21,687 nt of DNA from JAKFWF01 sp041745515 (GCA_041745515.1 JBGTIU010000199.1:1-21687), one strand, 5' to 3'. Counted from the stretch's first letter, positions 1 through 8,355 are shown. Numbers and translations: made by a program. The notes: generated from the sequence alone by a model not told the origin.

Positions 1-56
1 GAGTGCCGCTGCCGACACGCGTTCCGCGCGCCGGCCGGCAGCGGGGAAGATCGGCC

Positions 57-97
57 GCCGCATCCGGCCGGCTCCGCGGAGCGGAGTCGGATGCGGC
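57..97. other. Large hairpin upstream of the RraA-like gene
   Basis: Positions 57-66 (GCCGCATCCG) are the exact reverse complement of 88-97 (CGGATGCGGC). The 21-nt interval between them contains a perfect 12-bp palindrome, GCTCCGCGGAGC, at 71-82. The structure ends 18 nt before the ATG at 116 and has no U-run after it. It could be the terminator of a gene to the left of the window or a 5'-leader structure; the sequence does not decide between these. The stretch 1-56 shows no gene I can support. Confidence 0.5.
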
Positions 98-115
98 CAA
101 TTAGAGAGACCATTC

Positions 116-817
116 ATGCATTCGACCGACCAGCTGGCTAAGCTTCGCACCTTCGACACACCGACGATCTGCAACGCGCTGGAGATCATCGATCCGAAAT
201 ATCGGCTGACCGGCTTTACGATCAAGCCGCTGCACTGTCCATTTCCCGATCTGCCGCCAATCGTCGGCTACGCGCGGACGGCGACGATCCGCGCGACCCA
301 TACCAACGAAGCCGAAGGCAAAGCCGGCAAGGCGCAACGACTTGCCTATTACGAGTACGTCGCAGGCGGCGGTTCTGCCCCAAGCGTCATGGTGATCCAG
401 GATCTCGACGGCTCGGACGTGGGTTATGGGGCGTTCTGGGGGGAAGTGCAGAGCGCAGTTCATAAAGGGCTTGGCTGCGAGGGCGTCGTCACGGACGGCT
501 CGATCCGCGACATCGCGCAGTGGGCCCCGCATTTCCAGGCCCTTGCCGGTTCGATTTCGCCAAGCCATGCCTGGGTACATTTGGCCGACTTCGGCAAACA
601 GGTGCGCGTCGCCGGCATGATCGTTCGCTCCGGCGATCTCATCCATGCCGATCAACACGGGGCGTGCGTCATCCCGCACGGCGTTGCTGAGAAAATTCCC
701 GCCGCTTGCGATCTTCTGACCCGCAGGGAAGCAGTGATCCTCGACGTCGCCCGCAAACCGGGCTTCACCATCGACCACCTGCGCGACGCCTTGAACAAAA
801 TGGAAGAAATTCATTGA
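116..817 (+). CDS. RraA / HMG-aldolase family protein
   Basis: A 233-aa protein of the RraA-like fold, which includes 4-hydroxy-4-methyl-2-oxoglutarate/4-carboxy-4-hydroxy-2-oxoadipate aldolases and the RNase E inhibitor RraA. The family signature is visible as GVVTDGSIRD at about residues 123-132. Arg131 and Asp132 are the pair that in characterised aldolases binds substrate and divalent metal. A second conserved element is GDLIHADQHGACVIP in the C-terminal third. The length is typical. There is no signal peptide, so it should be cytoplasmic. The ATG at 116 has a purine-rich AGAGAG at 103-108 as a likely ribosome site. RraA proper is largely a gammaproteobacterial function, so a metal-dependent aldolase or decarboxylase role is more likely here. 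The substrate cannot be read from the sequence, and the downstream sugar dehydrogenase gives no clear pathway. Confidence 0.85.
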   Translation: MHSTDQLAKLRTFDTPTICNALEIIDPKYRLTGFTIKPLHCPFPDLPPIVGYARTATIRATHTNEAEGKAGKAQRLAYYEYVAGGGSAPSVMVIQDLDGSDVGYGAFWGEVQSAVHKGLGCEGVVTDGSIRDIAQWAPHFQALAGSISPSHAWVHLADFGKQVRVAGMIVRSGDLIHADQHGACVIPHGVAEKIPAACDLLTRREAVILDVARKPGFTIDHLRDALNKMEEIH

Positions 818-880
818 TCCGGCATGCAACCTTGCCGCCCGATTGACATTGAGCACAATGGAATGTCGAAGCGTGGGTGC

Positions 881-2044
881 ATGAAGATGAGACGGTGCTG
901 TCGACTGCTGCCATTGTTCCTCGCTGTGCTCCTGGGGCCGCCTGCCGGTACCGTCGTCGCGCGAGCCGAGATCACCAATGCTCCGCCTCCGACTGCCAGG
1001 AGTGCCATCAAGGTCGAAACCGTGGCGACCGGGCTCGTCCACCCCTGGGGGCTGCAATTCCTGCCTGACGGGCGCATGCTGGTCACGGAGCGTCCGGGCC
1101 GGTTGCGGATCGTCGGCCGGGATGGCGCGCTGTCGACGCCGGTCGATGGCGTACCGAAGGTCGCCGCGATCAATCAGGGCGGACTGCTCGACGTGGCGCT
1201 CGATCCGAACTTCGCAGCCAATGGCCATGTTTATCTGGCCTTCTCCGAACCGCGCGACGGGGATCGCAATGGCACCAGCGTAGCGCGCGGACGACTGGTC
1301 TTCGGCGGCACAGGTGGAAATCTGCAGGACCTGAAGATCATCTTCAGGCAGGAGCCGGCCACCACTGGCGGTCTGCATTTCGGTTCTCGCTTGGCGTTCG
1401 CCGACGACGGCACGCTGTTCGTGACGCTGGGCGAACGCTTCCAGCGCGACTACGCGCAGGATCTACGCAGGCACTGGGGCAAGGTCGTGCGCATTACCTC
1501 CGACGGCTCATTCCCCCCCGACAATCCCGTGCTCGATGCGGGTGCCGCGCGGGGCATCTGGAGCTGGGGCCATCGCAATGCCCAGTCGGCGGCGATTCAC
1601 CCGGCGAGCCGCAAACTGTGGATCGTCGAGCACGGTGCCCAGGGTGGCGACGAGATCAACATTCCCGCGAAGGGCCGCAACTACGGTTGGCCGGTGATCG
1701 GCTATGGCATCGATTATTCGGGAGCCAAGATCCATGCCAGCGTGCGTCGCGACGGCATGGAACAGCCGATATACCACTGGACGCCGTCGATCGCGCCGTC
1801 GGGCATGGCGTTCTATACCGGCGACCGCTTTCCTGCCTGGAAAGGCAATCTGTTCGTCGGCGCGCTTGCAGGACGGCATCTGGCGCGCCTGGTGCTCGAC
1901 GGCGAGACAGTCATCGCCGAGGAGCGCTTGCTGACTGATTTAGCCGAGCGCATCCGCGACGTCCGCCAGGGGCCTGACGGCATGCTTTGGGTGTTGACCG
2001 ATGGCACCCGAGGACGACTGCTGCGGCTCGTGCCGGCGTCATAA
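881..2044 (+). CDS. Periplasmic PQQ-dependent aldose sugar dehydrogenase
   Basis: A six-bladed beta-propeller quinoprotein of the soluble glucose dehydrogenase / Asd (YliI) family, which oxidises aldose sugars with PQQ and calcium. Numbered from the ATG at 881 (387 aa), a Sec signal peptide occupies residues 1-29 (basic start, LLPLFLAVLLG core, ARA cleavage site). It is followed by HPWGLQFLPDG (54-64), NQGGLLDVALDPNF (98-111), His166 in GGLHFGSRLAF (the expected catalytic base), GHRNAQ with Arg232, and EHGAQGGDEIN (250-260). Alternative in-frame ATGs lie at 824, 863 and 887. None has a good ribosome site; 881 was chosen because it gives the most usual signal-peptide start. No PQQ biosynthesis genes are in the window, so the cofactor must come from elsewhere. 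The gene follows the RraA-like gene closely on the same strand and may be co-transcribed with it. Confidence 0.85.
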   Translation: MKMRRCCRLLPLFLAVLLGPPAGTVVARAEITNAPPPTARSAIKVETVATGLVHPWGLQFLPDGRMLVTERPGRLRIVGRDGALSTPVDGVPKVAAINQGGLLDVALDPNFAANGHVYLAFSEPRDGDRNGTSVARGRLVFGGTGGNLQDLKIIFRQEPATTGGLHFGSRLAFADDGTLFVTLGERFQRDYAQDLRRHWGKVVRITSDGSFPPDNPVLDAGAARGIWSWGHRNAQSAAIHPASRKLWIVEHGAQGGDEINIPAKGRNYGWPVIGYGIDYSGAKIHASVRRDGMEQPIYHWTPSIAPSGMAFYTGDRFPAWKGNLFVGALAGRHLARLVLDGETVIAEERLLTDLAERIRDVRQGPDGMLWVLTDGTRGRLLRLVPAS

Positions 2045-2092
2045 GGCCAAATGGCGGCAAGCATTCCGCCGCCGCAGCGGCATTACTGAGAA

Positions 2093-2121
2093 AGCACGCC
2101 CGCAGTGCTCGCGGGCGTGCT
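2093..2121. terminator. Bidirectional hairpin terminator between convergent genes
   Basis: An 11-bp perfect stem (AGCACGCCCGC at 2093-2103 with GCGGGCGTGCT at 2111-2121) encloses a 7-nt loop. It lies between the stop of the sugar dehydrogenase and the stop of the psiF-like gene. A short T-run follows the stem on the minus strand (complement of AAA at 2091-2093), and a weaker T-containing stretch follows on the plus strand. The convergent placement suggests it ends both transcripts. Confidence 0.75.
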
Positions 2122-2141
2122 CTAGAATTCTTCGATGCCGC

Positions 2142-2423
2142 TCAGGCTCCGACGGCGTCGGTCGTGCATTTCTTGGTAAAGCTCGACTTCGCGGCGCCGG
2201 CCAACTTCTTTTCATCGGCAGATTTGTTGCAGGCGGCCCCGGCGTCGGACTCGCACTTGGTCATGAACGATTTCATCGCGGCGCCGGCAAGCTTTTTGTC
2301 GGTGGCTTGCGCCTTGCAGGTGACGGGCGCGGCAGCTGGAGCCGCCGCTTTAGGGGCAGGTGTCTGAGCCACCGCCGCGGTGGCCGCAAGAGCAGCCGCC
2401 GCGATAACCGCTAGAACCTTCAT
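2142..2423 (-). CDS. Small secreted protein with two PsiF repeats
   Basis: A 93-aa protein with a signal peptide (MKVLAVIAAAALAATAAVAQ, residues 1-20), an Ala/Pro-rich linker (21-35) and two copies of the PsiF repeat: about residues 36-59, starting CKAQATDKKLAGAA, and 65-88, starting CNKSADEKKLAGAA. Each repeat has one Cys at each end (36/57 and 65/86), which would suit disulfides in the periplasm. PsiF was named for phosphate-starvation induction in E. coli; its biochemical role is unknown. The start was chosen at the inner ATG (2423) because GGAG sits 6 nt before it; an ATG four codons upstream (2435) lacks such a site and itself overlaps that GGAG. It is convergent with the sugar dehydrogenase and divergent from imuA. 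Confidence 0.85.
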   Translation of the reverse strand: MKVLAVIAAAALAATAAVAQTPAPKAAAPAAAPVTCKAQATDKKLAGAAMKSFMTKCESDAGAACNKSADEKKLAGAAKSSFTKKCTTDAVGA

Positions 2424-2476
2424 GTTGAACTCCATGGTTGGACCGGCATCGATCTACGCAGAGCGCCGATGACCAA

Positions 2477-2505
2477 CCATAACCGCTGATTCATGACCCG
2501 TTCAA
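2477..2505 (-). promoter_or_regulatory. Possible sigma70-type promoter of the psiF-like gene
   Basis: On the minus strand TTGAAC (2505-2500) and TTATGG (2482-2477) are separated by 17 nt, about 50 nt upstream of the chosen start codon. The match to a housekeeping promoter is moderate. No Pho box was recognised here. Confidence 0.3.
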
Positions 2506-2616
2506 GGCCGTTGTCCGCGCCCAGGCATGGCCCCGTCCCGGCGATCGGATATCGCGATGGAGGCCGGCCGCATCCCGGTCGCCTGCTTTCGGCGCTGTAC
2601 CTCTCGGCAAATCTCA

Positions 2617-2645
2617 TTGACATCGCGAGTTGGGTCGACCTATAA
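2617..2645 (+). promoter_or_regulatory. Promoter of the imuA-imuB-dnaE2 operon
   Basis: TTGACA at 2617-2622, a 17-nt spacer and CTATAA at 2640-2645 form a near-consensus sigma70-type promoter. Transcription would be expected to start at about 2652, giving a leader of roughly 14 nt before the imuA ATG at 2666. The LexA box begins immediately after the -10 element. Confidence 0.75.
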
Positions 2646-2660
2646 GAACAAAATAGGAAC
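2646..2660 (+). promoter_or_regulatory. LexA (SOS) operator, GAAC-N7-GAAC
   Basis: The sequence GAACAAAATAGGAAC is an exact match to the alphaproteobacterial LexA direct-repeat operator GAAC-N7-GAAC. It directly abuts the -10 hexamer, covers the expected transcription start, and ends 5 nt before the imuA start codon. Its second half (AGGA at 2655-2658) also serves as the likely ribosome binding site. Bound LexA would therefore block the promoter; RecA-stimulated LexA cleavage after DNA damage would release it. Confidence 0.9.
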
Positions 2661-2665
2661 ATTAC

Positions 2666-3472
2666 ATGAGCCGCGATACGCTTTCTACGTCCCGATATGC
2701 CATGAAGTGCTTAGCCGAAGACCATCGTTCCAGTACAACCAGCCTGATTTCTTTTGGGGCTTCAACGGTCGACAATGCTGTTGGCGGCGGGCTCGTGAGG
2801 GGCGGTCTGCACGAAATCTATTCGGTGGCCACAGATCACATTGGCGCCGCGGCCGGCTTTGCTGTCTGCCTGGCTTTGAGAGCCGCCGGATCGCGTCAAA
2901 TCCTCTGGGTTCGGCAAGATTTTCTGGACACCGAAACGGGCCGCCTCAACGCATCCGGCCTGTTCGAGCTCGGCCTCGATCCTGCTCGCATAATTTTCGT
3001 TAGAGCACCTGGTGCCGAAGGCGTTCTAAGGGCAGGCGAGCAGGCTGTTCGATGCGCGGCTCTCGGAGCCGTTATCATCGAGCCCTGGGGCCAACCGAAA
3101 ATACTCGATTTCACCGCAAGCCGCCGGTTGTCTTTGGCAGCCGCCAAATCAGATGTCCCCATCCTCATGCTGCGCGCCTCGGCCTCCCTCTCGCATAGCG
3201 CCGCGACTACGCGTTGGAGCGTTCAAGCCTCGCCGTCGCGCGCGCTTGAAGCCAATGCGCCGGGTTATCCGGCATTTGAGTTGAACTTGCTTCGCCATCG
3301 CGGCGGTACGGCGGGGCACGAGTGGTGTGTGGAGTGGGATCGTGACCAAGGATGTTTCCAAGACCGACTGCGCTTTGAGGCCGCGCCGCTATCTCGCCCT
3401 GTGGTTTCCATTTCTCGCGACCGATCGGCTGCGGCAGGAACGGCAATCCCAAAACTCAGCAGAGCAGGATGA
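2666..3472 (+). CDS. imuA: ImuA, accessory protein of the SOS mutasome
   Basis: A 268-aa RecA/SulA-like protein of the ImuA family, first gene of the damage-inducible mutasome (ImuA-ImuB-DnaE2) that carries out error-prone translesion synthesis. Recognisable stretches are GGGLVRGGLHEIY (40-52), ILWVRQDFLD (79-88), LNASGLFELGLDPARIIFVRA (94-114) and the Walker-B-like GAVIIEPWG (134-142). There is no intact Walker A (GxxxxGKT) where RecA would have it, as usual for ImuA. The ATG at 2666 is preceded by AGGA. The last 43 codons overlap imuB in another frame. The C-terminal segment LSRPVVSISRDRSAAAG resembles the end of rhizobial ImuA proteins as I remember them, so the overlap appears genuine rather than a frameshift. 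Confidence 0.88.
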   Translation: MSRDTLSTSRYAMKCLAEDHRSSTTSLISFGASTVDNAVGGGLVRGGLHEIYSVATDHIGAAAGFAVCLALRAAGSRQILWVRQDFLDTETGRLNASGLFELGLDPARIIFVRAPGAEGVLRAGEQAVRCAALGAVIIEPWGQPKILDFTASRRLSLAAAKSDVPILMLRASASLSHSAATTRWSVQASPSRALEANAPGYPAFELNLLRHRGGTAGHEWCVEWDRDQGCFQDRLRFEAAPLSRPVVSISRDRSAAAGTAIPKLSRAG

Positions 3473-4952
3473 ACGCTCTCTGGTGGTCGTGGAGAAAGTG
3501 AAAGGCGCCTTGCGTGTCATGGCCGTCGATCAACGAGCTTCAAAGCTCGGGTTGACCCGAGGCCTGACCTTGGCGGATGCGCGAGCGCGCATTCCCGATC
3601 TGTCCGTGGCAGAGTCCGACGTCAAAGCTGACGTGGCCTTTATAAACCGCCTGGCAGAACTGTGCGACCGGTTTACGCCTTCGGTCGCCCTCGATCCGCC
3701 TGATGGGATCATTCTCGATATCACGGGCTGCGCGCATCTCTTCGGTGACGAGACGAACTTGCGGACAAAAGTCTCAAGTCGTCTGTCACACATCGGAGTC
3801 GACGTACGGGCAACCATCGCCGGCACTCCCGGCGCAGCCCGGTCGCTCGCGCGCTTCAGTCTGATCGGCATCGCATCACAGGGCAAAGACGAAGAGTTGG
3901 TCAGACGGTTGCCCGTTGCAGCGCTCGCTGGCCTCGAGCGCGACACGGTCGTCGCTCTGCTAAGGGCCGGCTTGAAAACCATCGGCGACCTTGCCGATCG
4001 CCCCTCACAAGTTCTCGCGGCGCGCTTCGGTCAGGATCTGGTAACTCGGCTGGTCAGAACGCTTGGCCGTGAGAACGCGCGCATCACGCCGCTTCGACCC
4101 CTGCCTGCCATCATCGTCGAGCGGCATTTCGCCGAGCCTCTGATGCAGGCAGAAGCGCTTGAAGGCGTTTTGTCGTCCCTGATCGATGACGCCGTGTGCG
4201 TCATGCAGGAGCGCGATGAAGGCGGGCGCATTTTCGAAGCAAGTTTCTTTCGCAGCGACAACGCGGTTCGCCGCCTTGTTGTGCAGACTGGACGTCCATC
4301 ACGTGAAGCGGCGTTGATCCTACGGCTCTATCGCGAGAGGCTGGACACGCTCGTCGATCCGATCGATCCGGGATTTGGCTTCGATTCCATCCGGTTTGCA
4401 GCTCCAGTGACCGAGCAGCTTAAAGCGATCCAGCCCGGATTTGATGGGGGTATCGTCGACGACGACACTGTCAGCGATCTCGTCGACCGCCTTATCGTGC
4501 GGTTTGGAAGCGATCGCGTACTGCGGTTTGAAGCGCGCGACACTCACGATCCCGATCGCAGGGCCAGGCTTGTTCCGGCTTCAAACCCCTCGGTTTCCGC
4601 TGATCGAAATCGTGTCATGCCGCGTACCCTTTGGCCCACACCAGAGCGCGGCGAGCCGCCGCATCGCCCACTGCAGCTTTTTAACCCGCCGCAGCCGATT
4701 GAAGCGCTTGCCGAAGTTCCGGACGGCCCCCCCCTGCGTTTCCGCTGGCGTCGCGTACTGCATGAAATCACGCGCGCCGAAGGACCGGAACGCATCGCGC
4801 CGGAATGGTGGCGAAAGACTGGCGGTGCACAGGCGCGGGATTACTACCGGGTCGAGAATGCCGCTGGCTGCCGCTTCTGGGTTTTTCGGCAAGGTCTCTA
4901 TGGGCAGGCAGAGGCGCGCCCGCGCTGGTTTCTGCATGGAATGTTCGCATGA
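3342..4952 (+). CDS. imuB: ImuB, catalytically inactive Y-family polymerase homologue
   Basis: A 536-aa Y-family (DinB-like) protein that acts as the hub of the mutasome, linking DnaE2 to the beta clamp. It opens with the ImuB signature RRYLALWFPFLATDRL. Where active Y-family polymerases carry their second acidic catalytic pair it has LDITGCAHLFGDE, as expected of a non-catalytic ImuB. A clamp-binding-type peptide PLQLF lies around residues 443-447 (LQLF = 444-447). The C-terminus, YYRVENAAGCRFWVFRQGLYG, is also family-typical. The GTG at 3342 is preferred because GGAG at 3331-3334 precedes it by 7 nt; an in-frame GTG at 3327 and TTG at 3375 are alternatives. The gene begins 131 nt inside imuA and its stop overlaps the dnaE2 ATG (ATGA), so translation of all three is probably coupled. 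Confidence 0.9.
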   Translation: MTKDVSKTDCALRPRRYLALWFPFLATDRLRQERQSQNSAEQDERSLVVVEKVKGALRVMAVDQRASKLGLTRGLTLADARARIPDLSVAESDVKADVAFINRLAELCDRFTPSVALDPPDGIILDITGCAHLFGDETNLRTKVSSRLSHIGVDVRATIAGTPGAARSLARFSLIGIASQGKDEELVRRLPVAALAGLERDTVVALLRAGLKTIGDLADRPSQVLAARFGQDLVTRLVRTLGRENARITPLRPLPAIIVERHFAEPLMQAEALEGVLSSLIDDAVCVMQERDEGGRIFEASFFRSDNAVRRLVVQTGRPSREAALILRLYRERLDTLVDPIDPGFGFDSIRFAAPVTEQLKAIQPGFDGGIVDDDTVSDLVDRLIVRFGSDRVLRFEARDTHDPDRRARLVPASNPSVSADRNRVMPRTLWPTPERGEPPHRPLQLFNPPQPIEALAEVPDGPPLRFRWRRVLHEITRAEGPERIAPEWWRKTGGAQARDYYRVENAAGCRFWVFRQGLYGQAEARPRWFLHGMFA

Positions 4953-7900
4953 TGCATTACGCAGAATTCGCAACGGCGACGAATTTCTCGTTTTTGCGTG
5001 GGGCATCGCAGCCGCGCGATCTCGTACTGACCGCGCTGCTGCTCGGCCATCGCGGCATCGGCATTGCCGATCGCAACACGGTGTCCGGCGTCGTTCGTGC
5101 CCACAGTGCTCTCGAAGAACTGCGCCGCGAAGGCGTCGTGCCGCCGGAAAAGCTGCGCGACGGTGGCGGGCCTGGAGAGTTCGTATGGAAAGAGCATCCG
5201 CAGCCCGATGGTGCCGGTATCGACGCCTCTCGGCTCAGGGCGCACGCTCAAAACTTCAAGCTTGCTGTCGGAACACGGCTTGTCTTTGCAGACAGCACGC
5301 CGGACATCCTTGCCTACCCAAAAAACCGCAATGGATGGGGGTGCCTTACACGGCTGCTGACGCTTGGCAACGGCCGCGCCAAGAAAGGCGACTGCATCCT
5401 CACGCTCGATGATCTCATCGCAGATGCAAAAGACCTGTTGCTCGTCGTCATGCCGGATCGGCGCCTGGAGCCGCTCAAACGCGTGCTGCCGCTTTTGATT
5501 GAAGCCGCGCCCGGCTCGGTCTGGCTCGCCGCCAGCATGCACCGACGCGGCGACGACCGCCGGCGTCTCGCACGACTCACACAAATCGCAAGCCGAATAC
5601 GCGTTCCCCTGCTGGCCGTGAACGACGTCCTCTACGCTGATCCTGAACAGCGTGACCTTCAGGACGTTATAACCTGCATTCGCGAAGGCACCACGATCGC
5701 AGAAGCTGGGAGACTGCTTGAGATCAATGCCGAAAGGCACCTCAAACCCCCTGAAGAAATGCTGCGTCTGTTCCACGATTGCCCGAAGGCCATCGAAGAA
5801 ACCGGCAGCCTTCTCGGCAAAATCGGTTTCTCGCTCGATCAGCTCAAGTACGAGTATCCCGACGAGCCTGTGCCGCCAGGATGGCAGCCGCAAGCCTGGC
5901 TCGAAGAGCTGACGCACCGCTGCGCTCGACTGCGCTATCCAGGCGGCGTGCCGAACAAGGTCGCGAATTTAATCAGCGATGAATTGGCGTTGATCGCCAA
6001 GCTCGACTATGCCCGCTACTTTCTGACCATCCACGACATCGTTCGTTTCGCAGAAAGCCAGAGCATCCTATGTCAAGGGCGCGGCTCCGCTGCGAACTCC
6101 GCTGTCTGCTTCGTGCTTGGCATCACGGCCGTCGACCCAAACGATCACGATCTTCTGTTTGCGCGTTTCATCTCGACGGAGCGCAAGGAGCCGCCCGACA
6201 TCGACGTCGATTTCGAACACGAGCGGCGCGAGGAAGTCATTCAGTACATCTACGAGAAGTACGGCCGCCATCGCGCCGGCATCGCGGCGACCGTCATCAG
6301 CTACCGGCCGCGCAGCGCCATCCGCGACGTCGGCAAGGCGCTCGGCCTCACCGAAGACGTGACCGCCAAAATCGCCAGCACGCAATGGGGAAGCTGGGGC
6401 AGCGACATCGAGAATGCTCATATTCGCCAAGCCGGGCTTGATCCCGCAAACCCGATGATCCGGCGCGCCGTCGATTTCGCCATTCGCCTGCTGGGGTTTC
6501 CCCGCCATCTCTCGCAGCACGTCGGCGGCTTTATCCTGGCGCGCGGGCGGCTCGACGACATCGTGCCGATCGGCAACGCCGCGATGACCGACCGCACCTT
6601 CATCGAATGGGACAAAGACGACATCGACGCGCTTGGGCTGATGAAGGTCGATGTGCTTGCGCTCGGCATGCTGACCTGTATCCGTAAATCGTTCGATCTG
6701 TTGCGTGCACATGCCGGCATCGACTATGGCCTAGCCGATGTACCCCGCGAGCAGGCGGACGTTTACGACATGCTGTGCAAGGGAGATTCTCTCGGCGTCT
6801 TTCAGGTCGAGAGCCGGGCGCAGATGAACATGCTGCCGCGCCTGCGCCCACGCGAATTCTATGATCTCGTCATCCAGGTTGCCATCGTCCGGCCGGGTCC
6901 GATTCAAGGCGACATGGTACATCCCTATCTGCGGCGGCGCGCCGGTTTGGAAGACGTGACTTTTCCTGCACCATCGCCGGATCACGGCGATGCCGATGAA
7001 CTATACCTGGTGCTGAACAAGACCAAAGGCGTGCCGCTGTTTCAGGAACAGGCGATGAAGCTCGCCATGGTCGCCGCAAAATTCACCGACGTGGAAGCCA
7101 ACGGCTTGCGGCGCGCCATGGCGACCTTCCGCAACGTCGGCACTATCGGTAGGTTTGAATCGTTGATGATCAACCGGATGGTGGAGCGCGGCTACGATCC
7201 GGATTTCGCACGCCGCAGTTTCGAACAGATCAAGGGTTTCGGCAGCTACGGTTTTCCCGAGAGTCACGCAGCGTCTTTCGCCAAGCTCGTTTACATCTCA
7301 TCCTTCATCAAATGCCGCCACCCTGCGGTGTTTGCGTGCGCGCTGCTCAACGCGCAGCCGATGGGCTTCTACGCTCCCGCACAAATCGTTCGCGATGCGC
7401 GGGAGCATGGTGTTGAAGTCAGAGAAGCGGATGTCAACCATAGCCTCTGGGATAATACGCTCGAGCAATGCGCGGACGGCGCCCTCGCGCTGCGCATCGG
7501 CTTGCGGCAGATCGATGGGATAAGCGAAGTCGATATGCAGCGGCTCGTCAAAGCTCGCACAAGAGCTTACGTCAGTATTGAGGATCTTGCAGTTCGCGCC
7601 CGCCTGTTCAGCCGTCCCATGCGACTTCTCGCCGACGCTGACACTTTCCGCTCGCTTGCTCTGGACCGTCGTGAAGCTATGTGGGCCGTGCGACGTCTGC
7701 CGGACGATGCTCCCCTTCCACTCTTTGCCGCAGCGGACGCGCGCGAGTTGGCGGAAGAACCAGATGCACATCTGCCGCAGATGCCGCTGGCTGAACACAT
7801 CGCCGCCGATTACCAGACCGTGCGCCTTTCACTAAAGGGGCATCCGATGCAGATCCTGCGCCCGATCTTCCAAATCGAGCGCGTCGCGACATGTGCTGAG

Positions 7901-8299
7901 ACCTCGGCTCGACGGGACGGCGCCTGGACGCGAACGGCCGGCGTCGTTCTCGTGCGGCAACGACCGGGCAAGGGCAACGCCATTTTCATTACGTTGGAAG
8001 ACGAAACCGGTGTCACCAACGTCGTGCTGTGGGCGCGTTTGTTCGAGCGCTATCGCAAGGAGGTGATGGGCGCGCGGCTGCTCGTTATCGAAGGCAAGGT
8101 GCAGCGCAGCCCGGAAGGCGTCATCCATCTCATGGCGCAAAAAGTGTTCGATCGAACAGACGAGCTCAGGCGCCTCTCGGGAACCCACGAGACGACCATC
8201 ACTCTCAGCCCCGCCGATGAGTTCCTGCACCCGCAAGCCGCGCGCGGCGGCCACCCCCGCGACGTTCGCATCTTGCCGAAATCGAGGGATTTTCATTGA
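4949..8299 (+). CDS. dnaE2: Error-prone DNA polymerase DnaE2 (C-family)
   Basis: An 1116-aa C-family DNA polymerase, the catalytic subunit of the SOS mutasome. It begins MMHYAEFATATNFSFLRGAS, an N-terminal PHP domain of the DnaE2 type (GIADRNTVSGVVRAH at about 37-51). The palm domain carries GRGSAANSAVCFVLGI and the catalytic acidic cluster PPDIDVDFEHERREE (Asp417, Asp419, Asp421). An OB-fold follows at about 994-1070 (RTAGVVLVRQRPGKGNAIF). The protein ends with the DnaE2-specific tail HPRDVRILPKSRDFH. The length is normal and no frameshift is seen. The start overlaps the imuB stop by 4 nt; an adjacent ATG at 4952 is also possible. Expression should follow the LexA operator in front of imuA. 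Confidence 0.95.
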   Translation: MMHYAEFATATNFSFLRGASQPRDLVLTALLLGHRGIGIADRNTVSGVVRAHSALEELRREGVVPPEKLRDGGGPGEFVWKEHPQPDGAGIDASRLRAHAQNFKLAVGTRLVFADSTPDILAYPKNRNGWGCLTRLLTLGNGRAKKGDCILTLDDLIADAKDLLLVVMPDRRLEPLKRVLPLLIEAAPGSVWLAASMHRRGDDRRRLARLTQIASRIRVPLLAVNDVLYADPEQRDLQDVITCIREGTTIAEAGRLLEINAERHLKPPEEMLRLFHDCPKAIEETGSLLGKIGFSLDQLKYEYPDEPVPPGWQPQAWLEELTHRCARLRYPGGVPNKVANLISDELALIAKLDYARYFLTIHDIVRFAESQSILCQGRGSAANSAVCFVLGITAVDPNDHDLLFARFISTERKEPPDIDVDFEHERREEVIQYIYEKYGRHRAGIAATVISYRPRSAIRDVGKALGLTEDVTAKIASTQWGSWGSDIENAHIRQAGLDPANPMIRRAVDFAIRLLGFPRHLSQHVGGFILARGRLDDIVPIGNAAMTDRTFIEWDKDDIDALGLMKVDVLALGMLTCIRKSFDLLRAHAGIDYGLADVPREQADVYDMLCKGDSLGVFQVESRAQMNMLPRLRPREFYDLVIQVAIVRPGPIQGDMVHPYLRRRAGLEDVTFPAPSPDHGDADELYLVLNKTKGVPLFQEQAMKLAMVAAKFTDVEANGLRRAMATFRNVGTIGRFESLMINRMVERGYDPDFARRSFEQIKGFGSYGFPESHAASFAKLVYISSFIKCRHPAVFACALLNAQPMGFYAPAQIVRDAREHGVEVREADVNHSLWDNTLEQCADGALALRIGLRQIDGISEVDMQRLVKARTRAYVSIEDLAVRARLFSRPMRLLADADTFRSLALDRREAMWAVRRLPDDAPLPLFAAADARELAEEPDAHLPQMPLAEHIAADYQTVRLSLKGHPMQILRPIFQIERVATCAETSARRDGAWTRTAGVVLVRQRPGKGNAIFITLEDETGVTNVVLWARLFERYRKEVMGARLLVIEGKVQRSPEGVIHLMAQKVFDRTDELRRLSGTHETTITLSPADEFLHPQAARGGHPRDVRILPKSRDFH

Positions 8300-8355
8300 T
8301 TGAGTCGGTAAGAATGGATGACAATGCCGGCTCTATCGGCGCAGGAGGCCCAGTC

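Noticed and set aside
101..1378. 425-codon minus-strand open frame across the RraA-like and sugar dehydrogenase genes
   Set aside because: It spans two recognisable plus-strand genes and the gap between them and shows no motif of its own.
2498..2515. GTTC half-site considered as a second LexA box (GTTC-N7-GTTC)
   Set aside because: Only the first half matches; the second half reads TTGT.
4898..5917. 339-codon minus-strand open frame opposite dnaE2
   Set aside because: Antisense to the conserved PHP region of DnaE2; no motifs.
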